Origin: Zygnema cylindricum
Taxonomy: Eukaryota > Streptophyta > Zygnematophyceae > Zygnematales > Zygnemataceae
NCBI GenBank assembly: GCA_037447655.1
Contig: JBBHKE010002799.1
Coordinates: 1 to 21,700 of the forward strand
DNA length: 21,700 nucleotides
Reading direction: 5' to 3'
Part shown: in pieces, positions 10,201-16,980 of the stretch
Numbering within the stretch: position 1 is the stretch's first letter
Layout of the letters: each line of letters opens with the position of its first letter
Translations under genes and position numbers: made by a program
Notes under the pieces: model-generated
Database searches by the model: none
Seen by the model: only the letters and a program-made list of their open reading frames with translations
Told to the model about the DNA's origin: nothing

Positions 10201-11624
10201 CCATTTTGTCGCCATTCAGCTGCAAGGAGGGGGGAGGGGGGAGGGGGGAGGGGGGGGGGAGGGGGGAGGGGGGGAGGGGGGAGGGGGGAGGGGGGGAGGG
10301 GAGAGGAGAGAGGGGAGACGGGGGGAGGGGAAACGGGAGATTGGAGAGGGAGAGCAGAGGGGAGAGTGAGGGAGACAGGAGGTGAGAAGGGAGAGAGGGA
10401 AACAGGTGGGCAGGAGGGGGAAGGGGAGTTGGGTGTTGAATAAAGTGAGAGAAAATGCGAATGGTAGACAAAATGCTGGTAAGGGACAGAAAGAAGGAGA
10501 ATGGGATAGGGATTAAGGAGTGGAGGGTGAGAGAGAGACGGGTCAAGAGTCGAGAAAGGCAAAGGGAAAAAAGGGTGAGGGAGAAATTGGAGCGAGAGAA
10601 GGTAGGGAAGAGGAAGTGTGAGAGTTCAAAGGAGTAGAAATAAGGAGGGGGCAAAAGAGGAAAATAAACCAATCAGGGAGAAGGAAAAATGTCAAAAGAG
10701 GGTAAAAATGGAAAGAGAGGAAAGGCAGGAGCAATGAGGGGGGAGTCAGAGCGATGGAGAAGAAAGCGAGACAAAAGATGATGGAAAAGTGGAAAGTATG
10801 GGTGTTGGGAATGAGAGAAAGAGTAGAAAAGACAACGAGAGCATCAAAATAAAATACAGTATAATATACCACACTTCAAAAAAATAACACAACATCAAGC
10901 CTTGGTTCAAAGGTGCAAAAACAATTGGAAAGACTATCACTTTCTACGCCGTATTATTTGAGTCCTATTCCCGAAAAAACAATATAACAAGTGTCTAATA
11001 GTAACGTGATATATCGTTTCCGATTATTTACGCTCATTTGGGCCACAATATGCATCATGTAACTTTTATCTCTAATGCATAAAAAAACGTCAAAAACCGT
11101 CAATAAACTAAACCCCAAAGAAGAAAAAAGGAGATTAAAAAATATACCTGTAAAAAGAACATCTCGCCGTACAGTTTGGGATCGCAGTACAGCAGGGATT
11201 GGCATCTTCCATGGTCGATAGTATTCGTCGAGAAGTGGTCTCTCCCATTGAACCGCTTGAAGTATGGATAATTCTCGCGAATATCCGTCAAGATTGTGAC
11301 CCACATTTTGGACGTTTCTTCGACGGCTGACCGGATTTGATCCGGGCCATCATCTCCATCTGGCTGGATTTGCAGTAACATATAACGGGCCGAAAAAAAC
11401 GGTACATAAAATAGTGTGGCTTTTTCCGGATCCATTGTACGGGATTGGTTTCTTCGTACAATCATGTCAAACAATTCATATTCTCCTTCGTACTGGGTTG
11501 ACCACCAACGAATTGACGATTCCGCTAAATCGGTATTGTACTTGGAGGGAAGATCGTATACGTATATGTAATCTTTCAATTGTGAATCGAAATTTAAGCA
11601 TTTGTACCAATCATAAAGGAGATC
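7101..11624 (-). CDS. Exostosin-family (GT47) glycosyltransferase, spliced, 5' incomplete
   Basis: Minus-strand gene of six recognised exons: 11148-11624, 10163-10219, 9071-9301, 8103-8297, 7553-7687 and 7101-7205. Together they encode about 400 residues. The order follows the GT47 family: YVYDLPSKYN near the start, then PYFKRFNGRDHF and DHGRC, then IPCYLSDRDILMPP with RKITALFRF, then SKFCICPPGHSQWTSR and GGCIPV, then a helical C-terminus. GT47 enzymes are type II Golgi proteins that transfer sugars from nucleotide sugars to cell-wall or proteoglycan chains. The N-terminal anchor exon is not visible, because upstream lies poly-A on this strand. Every exon boundary with a visible splice site is in phase 0. 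One donor, after 9071, cannot be found. The exact acceptor sugar cannot be told from sequence. Confidence 0.85.
7553..7687 (-). CDS. GT47 gene, penultimate exon
   Basis: 45 codons starting DEIDHSRFSLNVDADKL and ending LETMQRELEKVQ, between CTCTCCAG| and CAG|GTATTT, phase 0. The D-W/H-S-R-F-S-V-like start and the L..MQ..L helix are usual directly after the GCIPV block in exostosins. A (CTCCCT)n tract abuts the acceptor on the sense strand. Confidence 0.82.
7690..7780. repeat. (GAGGGA)n microsatellite at a GT47 acceptor
   Basis: GAGGGA repeats on the plus strand, read as CTCCCT in the transcript, directly upstream of the 7687 acceptor. It supplies an unusually long polypyrimidine tract. Confidence 0.85.
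8103..8297 (-). CDS. GT47 gene, exon with FCICPPGH...GGCIPV block
   Basis: 65 codons between CCCGGGCAG| and CAG|GTATTT, phase 0 at both ends. It holds SSKFCICPPGHSQWTSRPVK and IIGGCIPVNFY...QPW, the C-terminal sugar-nucleotide-binding signature of GT47 (S-x-F-C-L-x-P-x-G ... G-C-I-P-V). This is the strongest single piece of evidence for the family. Confidence 0.88.
8441..8760. repeat. G/A-rich low-complexity tract in GT47 intron
   Basis: A run of about 14 G is followed by some 300 bases of GGGAGA-type purine sequence on the plus strand (pyrimidine in the transcript). It forms the 3' half of the intron between exons 9071-9301 and 8103-8297. Open frames rich in Ser, Pro and Leu here are artefacts of the repeat. 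Confidence 0.9.
8823..9068. repeat. C/T-rich low-complexity tract in GT47 intron
   Basis: CTCCCCTTCC-type pyrimidine sequence with a run of about 20 C, read as purine in the transcript. It forms the 5' half of the same intron, so the two halves are broadly complementary to each other. Confidence 0.9.
9071..9301 (-). CDS. GT47 gene, exon with IPCYLSDRDILMPP block
   Basis: The acceptor is CTCCTTCCAG|GCC. About 77 codons follow, ending ...FNHFIRKELLEE. The cysteine, the RD(I/V) and the PP match the exostosin consensus before the R-K-L-L-F-F-R-like strand, here RKITALFRF. No GT donor is found after 9071. The frame runs into a G/A-rich tract with about 20 consecutive G (C at 9040-9059 on the plus strand). 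The 3' boundary given is therefore an estimate. Confidence 0.75.
9569..9766 (+). mobile_element. MITE, TACACC family, copy C, inside a GT47 intron
   Basis: 198 bp from TACACCTTGAATCGTTATTA to TAATAACGATTCACGGTGTA, close to 95% identical to copy B at 4733-4935, with a 5-base deletion. It lies within the intron between GT47 exons 10163-10219 and 9071-9301 and does not touch the splice sites. Confidence 0.85.
10163..10219 (-). CDS. GT47 gene, 57-nt micro-exon
   Basis: Exactly 19 codons, LNGDKMVRSTHAFTARGLQ, bounded by CCTTGCAG| on the 5' side and CAG|GTATAC on the 3' side. Both splice sites are phase 0, fitting the exons on each side. The acceptor is preceded immediately by a long CCCCT-type pyrimidine tract on the sense strand. 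The GD pair matches the position in the family that follows the DHGRC block. Confidence 0.8.
10226..10435. repeat. (GGGGGA)n tract abutting GT47 micro-exon
   Basis: About 90 bases of GGGGGA-type repeat grade into GGGAGA sequence. In transcript sense this is CCCCCT ending seven bases before the CAG acceptor of the 57-nt exon. It also has G-quadruplex potential on the plus strand. Confidence 0.88.
10436..11147 (-). other. GT47 intron 1 remainder
   Basis: Intronic sequence between the donor at 11147 and the pyrimidine tract before the micro-exon. The part 10440-10840 is purine-rich on the plus strand, and the rest is AT-rich. No further exon or transposon end seen. Confidence 0.6.
11148..11624 (-). 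CDS. GT47 gene, first visible exon
   Basis: About 159 codons, open from GAT at 11624. The frame gives LYDWYKCLNF then YIYVYDLPSKYN, the usual start of the exostosin domain, with PEKATLFYVPFFSARYM, PYFKRFNGRDHF and IDHGRC following. It ends YGEMFFLQ, and CAG|GTATAT is the donor (intron starts at 11147), phase 0. On the 5' side the frame stays open into the homopolymer that begins at 11626, with no acceptor AG, so the true 5' boundary is unknown. Confidence 0.85.
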
Positions 11625-11625
11625 G

Positions 11626-11638
11626 TTTTTTTTTTTGT

Positions 11639-11683
<45 letters not shown>

Positions 11684-11712
11684 TTTTTTTTTTTTTTTGT
11701 TTTTTTTTTTTG
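11626..11712. repeat. Long poly-T tract
   Basis: Nearly uninterrupted T from 11626 to 11711, broken only by a few single bases. It separates the minus-strand GT47 exon from the plus-strand gene fragment. Sequence beyond it (to about 11860) remains extremely T-rich. Confidence 0.95.
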
Positions 11713-11859
11713 GGTTCCTTTTTTTGGTTATTTTTTAAATTTTATTTTCTATTCTTTTTGCGTTTTTTGGGCGGAAGGGTTAGCATTTTTTTTGTTTTAT
11801 TTTGTGTGTTTGTTTGTTTTCTGGGTTGATTTTTCGTTTTTTTAGCGAATTGGAATTTT

Positions 11860-12110
11860 TGAAAAGGGGGTTTTTTTTCAAATTGTTACTTTTCAAAGAA
11901 GGGGTATGCTAGGGTTTTTGAAAGTGGGTTTTTCTCAAAAGTAGGTAATTTTTAAAATTGGGACTTTTTCAAAATTGGGTAATTTTCTAAATTTGGTTAT
12001 TTTCGAGATTCGTAGTTTTCGAAATTGGGTTTTTTTAATTTTTGATATTGGCGATTTTTTGAAATTGGGTAATTTCTGAAATTGGGATGGGTATTTTTTC
12101 AAAATTGAGG
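11860..12110. repeat. Degenerate tandem repeat around AAATTGGGTAATTTT
   Basis: Words such as AAATTGGG, GGTAATTTT and TTTTCAAAATTGGG recur irregularly about every 15-35 bases. It is probably an intron of the plus-strand gene, since a good branch point and acceptor follow at 12132-12158. Confidence 0.6.
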
Positions 12111-12158
12111 TTTTATCATTTGTTTTATATCGTACTAATGGGGTACAAATGGGTCCAG

Positions 12159-12269
12159 GCCCGATGGTACGTTTTAAAAAGTTTTATGGAGCGGTACAAC
12201 TACAGCCAAATATTTTATTTCGAACCCAATATTGTCATTTATGCAAATATTACCATGTTTGTGGACGAT
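12159..12269 (+). CDS. Putative glycosyltransferase-like gene, internal exon
   Basis: 37 codons reading ARWYVLKSFMERYNYSQIFY then FEPNIVIYANITMFVDD. It is preceded by CGTACTAATG (yeast-like branch point, about 20 bases upstream) and the acceptor GGGTCCAG|, and ends GAT|GTAAGA, phase 0 on both sides. The pattern R-W-x-V-L-x-x-F-M...Y-x-x-x-I-F-Y-x-(D/E)-x-(D/N)-x-x-I-Y-A-N resembles nucleotide-diphospho-sugar transferases, where the last part would be a DxD metal site. Here it reads EPN, so catalytic competence is doubtful. The family call is from memory of the pattern only. Upstream exons are not seen. Confidence 0.5.
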
Positions 12270-12339
12270 GTAAGACTTTTTTTTTTTTTTTAAACTTGTA
12301 AAGGACGCATGAAAGAAAAATGCTCATTTTGTCGTCTTT

Positions 12340-12568
12340 ATTGTTTTTTGTCGTTTTTCTCTTTGCTCCTTTTACTCGTTTCTTCGTCGTTTTTACTCAT
12401 TTCTTTGTTGTTTCACTCGTTTTTTTGTCATTTTCGCTCTTCTTCATCCTTTTAACTCATTTTCCTGTCGGTTTACTCGTTTCTTTGTCATTTCCACTCG
12501 TTTTTTCTCATTACAACTCGTTTTTTTCCATGTTTACTCGTTCTTTTGCCGTTTTTACTCGTTTCCTC
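12340..12568 (+). repeat. Intronic minisatellite, TTTACTCGTTTCTTTGTCG unit
   Basis: About ten degenerate copies of a roughly 20-base ACTCGTTTnTTTGTCnTTT unit fill most of the 301-bp intron (12270-12570) and run into the acceptor, whose pyrimidine tract is made of the repeat itself. Confidence 0.8.
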
Positions 12569-12570
12569 AG

Positions 12571-12792
12571 CTTTTGCATCCGGACGACCGTCATATAATG
12601 CTTTTACAATCGGTACCCGACCTTTATTCCCCCAAAATTATGGATTTAAAATGGACTTCTGTGATAACTTCCGGTCAAACCTCTCTCTGGTCCTATAAGG
12701 GTTTAGTGAATTTTGTCACTTTCCACAAATTTTTTTTTAAAATCGACATCCTCCACGGAATGTCTTTCAAAAAGTTTCTCGTGGAGTTCCAG
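12571..12792 (+). CDS. Putative glycosyltransferase-like gene, second exon
   Basis: 74 codons starting LLHPDDRHIMLLQSVPDLYS, with TSGQTSLWSYKGLVNFVTF and ending FKKFLVEFQ, between GTTTCCTCAG| and CAG|GTGAGA, phase 0 at both ends, so it joins 12159-12269 in frame. The G-x-(T/S)-S-x-W-S-x-x-G-L-x-x-F segment is the second half of the fold I associate with the first exon. No convincing next exon follows. The tentative acceptor GCCGGCAG| at 13315 would add only LYL before a stop. Confidence 0.5.
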
Positions 12793-12793
12793 G

Positions 12794-12916
12794 TGAGAGA
12801 GGGAGAGGGATAGAGAGAGAAAGAGAGGGGAGAGAGAAAAGAGAGAGGACGGCGGAGCGAGCGAGACAGAGAGGAAGGGGGAAGGGAGCGAAAGAGAGGG
12901 AGAGGAGGGCAGAGAG
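12794..12916. repeat. GA-rich tract directly after a donor
   Basis: Purine-rich GAGAGGGAGA-type sequence starts within the donor GTGAGAGAGGG of the plus-strand gene and runs for about 120 bases. Confidence 0.85.
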
Positions 12917-13118
12917 TGGTGTCTTTTTGAAATTTTAAGCTCTTTTTGGAACCCAATTCCCTTAATCAATGATCTTTTTTTTCCCTAGGTTTTATAAACC
13001 GTATAATTTCGTCATATTTTAAGCAAATATTTCGTTATTCATGTGTTAAACGACTAGCATTTAAACATAGAACTATTACTTGTAATATTTCCACTAAACC
13101 AGATCAAACCAGATCAAA

Positions 13119-13262
13119 ATGTTTTTTCTTTTCTTTTCTTTTCTTTCCTTTCCTTTTCTTTCCCTCCCTTCCCTTCCCTTCCCTTCCCTTCCCTTCCCTT
13201 CCCTTCCCTTCCCTTTCCTTCCCCTCCCTTCCCTTCCATTCCCTTCCATTCCATCTCCTTCC
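13119..13262. repeat. (TTCCC)n microsatellite
   Basis: TTTTC units grade into about 15 TTCCC repeats on the plus strand. Open frames through it on either strand are repeat artefacts. Confidence 0.92.
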
Positions 13263-13809
13263 CCTTTCTCTTCCCAATCCTCGCCCCTTCTGTACTATTG
13301 TGATGTCGGCCGGCAGTTGTACCTTTGACGGAAATGCGTCCAGTTTCGCGGCCGGCAGCTTCCGCCGTCCGATCCGCCAAGAAGGCGCTTTGGAGCGGCA
13401 GGCGAGGGAGAGAGATGGCGGGAAAGATAGTGGAACGATAGCAAGGAATAAGAGGAGAGGAGGAGAGAGAGAGAGAGAGAGAGAGAATATAGGTAGTGGC
13501 GAGGGGAAATAGACAGTGGAGACTGGCGAGGGAGAGACAGCGAATCGGTAATAGCGTTAAAAAATTTTCCCGCCATTTACGCTTATATCTGTCGACACGT
13601 GTCCGGCTGCCATTTGGACACAGCCAATTCGAATGTCAGGAAACTTAAAATCTTAGCTTTCTATTACGACCGTTATACTGCAGTACAGTTCTGCAATTTA
13701 CTGTAATCTACTGTGATATTGTACTTTATTGTACTTTTATTAAACGTGTGCATAAAGAAAAACGAGTTTGAAGGCGGAAAAACAGATTAGAGCCAATGCT
13801 TAAACGAAC
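13263..13809. other. Mixed sequence, short GC-rich island and (GA)n
   Basis: A GC-richer patch at 13300-13410, with the 10-mer CGGCCGGCAG repeated directly, is followed by a (GA)n run near 13465-13487. Frames through the patch on both strands lack an ATG or recognisable domain. The rest is AT-rich. Confidence 0.4.
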
Positions 13810-14030
13810 TACACCGTGTATCGCTAATGGTGTTACTAATTTTCTCGCCACTTAAAACATATTTTCTCCGTACACACTTGTCCGATTTTGAATTACAGAC
13901 CGCCAATCGGAAGCTGAGAATACTACGTTTCAATCACCACCGTCGGATTCACAATTTGACATGTGTGTACGGGAAAAAGATGTATTAAGTGGCAAAAAAA
14001 ATAGTAACACTAATAGCGATTCACGGTGTA
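13810..14030. mobile_element. MITE with about 49-bp inverted repeats (TACACC superfamily)
   Basis: The left end TACACCGTGTATCGCTAATG and the reverse complement of the right end (TACACCGTGAATCGCTATTA) match. The match extends through GTGTTACTA and GCCACTTAA to about 49 bases, with fewer than ten mismatches. TA lies at both ends. The 120-bp interior has no coding capacity. It shares terminal bases with copies A-C but not their interior, so it is a separate subfamily. Confidence 0.82.
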
Positions 14031-14249
14031 CAGCAGCGATAGAGAAGATAAACTCGCCAGTCATCGTCGTAGTTTTACGGGAAATTGTAATAAGATACAA
14101 ATTGGACAACTACGATGATTTACAGGCCAGTAAAGCCAGTATTAGTGTGACCGTTACGCTATAATGAAGCTCTCCTCCGACCGTACATTAAAATATTTTA
14201 TTTCTCTCGTTTTCATTTTCATTTCGTTGTCGTTTCCGGCTTTTGACAA

Positions 14250-14480
14250 AGCTCCAACCCATAGCCACTATTGGGCGGTGTCCCCGTGCAATTGATACTT
14301 TGAGAAACATTTTGGACTCTAGTGAAGATTCTCCGTACTACTTTGAAGAGCGTCCCAATGTTCGAAAATGAAATCGGAACTTTGAAATGTGACGGTTGTA
14401 GACGTAGGCACAACTTGTGACGATTGAAGACGACTACGAAACTTCCGACGAACGAAATGGCCTACAATGAAGTTCCATCA
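14250..14480 (+). pseudogene. Fragment encoding SEDSPYYFEERP...CDxCRR peptide, frameshifted
   Basis: Matches 16060-16190 at high identity. SSEDSPYYFEERPN is in one frame, and the continuation FENEIGTLKCDGCRRRHNL is in the next frame, ending in TGA, so one base has been gained or lost. A third, weaker copy lies at 16985-17150. The Cys-x-x-Cys with a following His resembles half of a PHD/RING-like zinc finger. Probably a transposon-derived coding remnant. Family not recognised. Confidence 0.4.
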
Positions 14481-14486
14481 ACCATA

Positions 14487-15055
14487 GATTCTCCTCCTGC
14501 AATATCCGAAGCCGTAGATTTCGACTTTCTAACCTAGATTTCACGATGCTACTACAATATCAGGAGCCGTATAATTCGACTTTCTAACCTAGATTTCACA
14601 ATTCTCCTGCAATATCAGTAGCCTTATATTTCAATTTCTAACCTAGATTTCACGATTCTCTTGCAATATCAAGAGCCGTAGATTTTGAATTTCTAACCTA
14701 TATTTCACGATTCTCTTGCAATATCAAGAGCCTTATATTTCAATTTCTAACCTAGATTTCACGATTCTCTTGCAATATCATGAGCACTATGTTTTGACTT
14801 TCTAACCTGGATTTCACGATTCTCTTGCAATTTCAGGTGTCGTATATTTCGACTTTTTAACCTAGATTTCATGATTCTCTTGCAATATCTAGAGCCATGG
14901 ATTTCGACTTTCTAACCTAGATTTCACAATTCTCTAACAATATCAAGAGCCTTATATTTTGACTTTCTAACCTAGATTTCACGATTCTCCTTTAATATCA
15001 AGAGCAGTAAATTTCGACTTTCTAACCTATATTTCACGATTCTCCTGCTCGAGTC
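14487..15055. repeat. Satellite: ten copies of a 54-55 bp unit
   Basis: The word TTTCTAACC recurs at about 14531, 14586, 14640, 14695, 14749, 14804, 14859, 14914, 14969 and 15024, a constant period of 54-55. Each unit reads approximately ATTCTCTTGCAATATCAAGA, then GCCGTAGATTTCGAC, then TTTCTAACCTAGATTTCAC. Copies differ by a few substitutions each. No open frame runs through it. Confidence 0.93.
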
Positions 15056-15238
15056 ACACGCTTGACGACAAACTCAATTTCTACGGTTGACAATGCACAG
15101 TCACAGCGAAATTGTCCTCCCTTGTGGATCCGTTAACATTCGCAATAATTTTTTCACACGTGCAACGAGGCATTTTCCCATTGCATGTGAGTTGGCTGGC
15201 ACAAACCATCAGTCATTCCATACGTTTAAGTGAATTCA
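15056..15238. other. Non-coding, nothing recognised
   Basis: Unique sequence between the satellite and the next element; no gene or repeat seen. Confidence 0.4.
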
Positions 15239-15969
15239 GGGTAACATTCCATTAAACGAAAAGTGGGGTTTGTTACTATACGCCGTACGTTTTCGTACAG
15301 TGTCCCACAAAGCGTACCATAAAAAAAAATTGTCAAAAGAAACATCATTACTACAAAGTTGTTAAGAAGCTCCAATGATGTAGGCGTAATTCTTGACCGT
15401 TGGATGTTTCACTTTTTGAGATCCGCGAAGAAATCGCGCACATCATCTAGTGCCCCCAACTTTGTTCGGGGGAAGAGTTACGACCCACTAGATGATTACC
15501 ATTGGTACACGTGAAAAAGCAAAAAATATATACTTTGAATAAACGATCATAGGCGTACACCTTGTACCTAACATGTGCCTCCAACCACGGTAAATACAGG
15601 TCAAGTGAAATATCCTCGCACGCTCCGTGTGACATCCACCAACATTCAAAGTTTGCCGCGACCTTCAAAGTTTGCCTCGTCTTTTTGCCATCCCGTTTCA
15701 AAATTTTGATTTCCATTTTCATATCCAAAATCTGGCCGAAAACTTTACGTACGAATCATTAACTACCTCGGGTCGTTTAGATATTTCGTACAAATATTCT
15801 GTTTGTAGATTTTTTTAGGATTTTTAGAATCTGCACTCTAACGTATGTGGTGCCAATCATAATTGAGGAAAGTTTGATAATAGCCCGACAAAATGGAGCG
15901 GACTTCTAGTAAATGCAGTCAGTAGACTTGTCCGTACATTTATTGGAACCGCTTAATGGGATGTTAGCC
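15239..15969. mobile_element. Probable GGG-ended non-autonomous DNA element
   Basis: The left end GGGTAACATTCCATTAAACG and the right end (inverted) GGCTAACATCCCATTAAGCG agree at most positions. The left end continues into GAAAAGTGGG, as does the inverted right end of the 5551-6288 element, tying the two together. The GTAC-rich segment after it resembles the start of the element at 19101. A clear target duplication is not visible. No transposase frame is seen. Confidence 0.5.
15442..15496. other. Nested inverted repeat (hairpin)
   Basis: ATCATCTAGTG at 15442-15452 and CACTAGATGAT at 15486-15496 form a perfect 11-bp stem. Inside it CCCCC pairs with GGGGG in a second stem around a short A/T loop. 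Lies within the 15239-15969 element. Role unknown. Confidence 0.6.
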
Positions 15970-16040
15970 TTCGTCAAATCACACATACAAAAACAACAAA
16001 GTGTGTCGAGATTACCAGCTTCTTAAGCGACTTTCAATAA

Positions 16041-16977
16041 GGGTACGTCCCCACGTAGTTGGTACTTTGATAAAGTGTTTTAGACTTAGTGAAGATTCCC
16101 CATACTACTTTGAAGAGCGCCCTATGTATGAAAATGAAATCGGAACTTTGAAATGTGACAGTTGTAGACGTAAGTACCACTTGTGACGATTGAAGCGGAG
16201 TACGGAACTTTCGACGATTAGTGACACCAACAAAAACAACGTCAGTGGTATACTTCTATTTTTTTGTGAAATTGTTGATGTTTAGGGTTCGGTGACATTA
16301 TGACGTCATGCTCACTTGTCACAACGTCGGTGTAACTAGTTCAATAACTTTCCGCCATGGCATTCTGATTTTGATTTGTCTACTTTTCTCACTCAACTTG
16401 CCATTAAAAAAAAACCTAAAAATTGTCAAAAATAATATTTTTAAATGATATTTCATTTTATACCAATATTGTCGTGTCTCATTATAAAAAGTGTGAGATA
16501 AAAGCGGTAATGTGAGAGGGAGAGGGGAGAGGGGACAATTTTGCAAAGGACCCCATAAATGAAAGTGGAGGTCCGAGACCCCTGCAAAGTTTTTTTTGTA
16601 CATGCGCGTGACGGGCACGGAGAAAAATAGCGATGACTCTCCCTCGTCCTAGAATTTTCCCACTCTTGTGGCGCATGCGTGGTTTGTTTTTCATTTGATG
16701 TTTTGGCGGTACTTGAACTAAAATCACCCCCTCGAGGTGACTTTGGATGAAGTTATCTTTTGGGTTGAACTCTCATGCCCGGCGGTCGAAAAAAGGAAAA
16801 CGCAGAAATTCGTTCACATGACGACAAATATGCCGTACATCAAAAGTATGAATTGACGTTCACTCTACTCTGGTTAAAATGATTTTCTCGTACGGCTGAG
16901 GTTTTTGTCAAAGTTCCCTAAATTTTAGGGCAAAATGATAGTGGAAAGTCGATACTTTTATACATGGGGACGTACCC
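16041..16977. mobile_element. PIF/Harbinger-like element with TAA target duplication
   Basis: It starts GGGTACGTCCCCA and ends with its exact inverse TGGGGACGTACCC, a 13-bp perfect inverted repeat. TAA flanks both ends (16038-16040 and 16978-16980), as PIF/Harbinger insertions show. Total 937 bp. The left part encodes the SEDSPYYFEERP...CDSCRR peptide (plus frame 16001-16186, which begins outside the element). No DDE/D transposase is recognisable. A G/A-rich patch lies near 16510. Confidence 0.75.
16065..16186 (+). pseudogene. Fragment ending CDSCRRKYHL-stop
   Basis: The open frame gives LSEDSPYYFEERPMYENEIG then TLKCDSCRRKYHL and TGA at 16184-16186. It is the intact version of the frameshifted copy at 14290-14420. 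Conservation of the peptide and the stop between copies hints that it was once coding, with a C-x2-C...H pattern like part of a zinc finger. It lacks a start with context and is inside a transposon-like element, so I treat it as a remnant. Confidence 0.35.
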
Positions 16978-16980
16978 TAA

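Noticed and set aside
9746-10672. A 308-codon minus-strand open frame rich in Pro, Leu and Ser
   Set aside because: Most of it is translation of the (GGGGGA)n and GGGAGA tracts and of MITE copy C. Only the 57-nt segment 10163-10219, which has proper splice sites and family similarity, is real.
11635-11845. Plus-strand frame with long poly-Phe
   Set aside because: Translation of the poly-T tract.
13282-13330. Acceptor GCCGGCAG at 13315 as the last exon of the plus-strand gene (LYL-stop)
   Set aside because: Only three codons and no independent support, so it was left as a possibility in the exon note and not listed as a feature.
13114-13380. Minus-strand frame with GKEGKG repeats and a GC-rich ADRTAEAAGRETGR start
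   Set aside because: The repeat part is (TTCCC)n read on the other strand. The GC-rich part lacks an ATG and any recognised domain.
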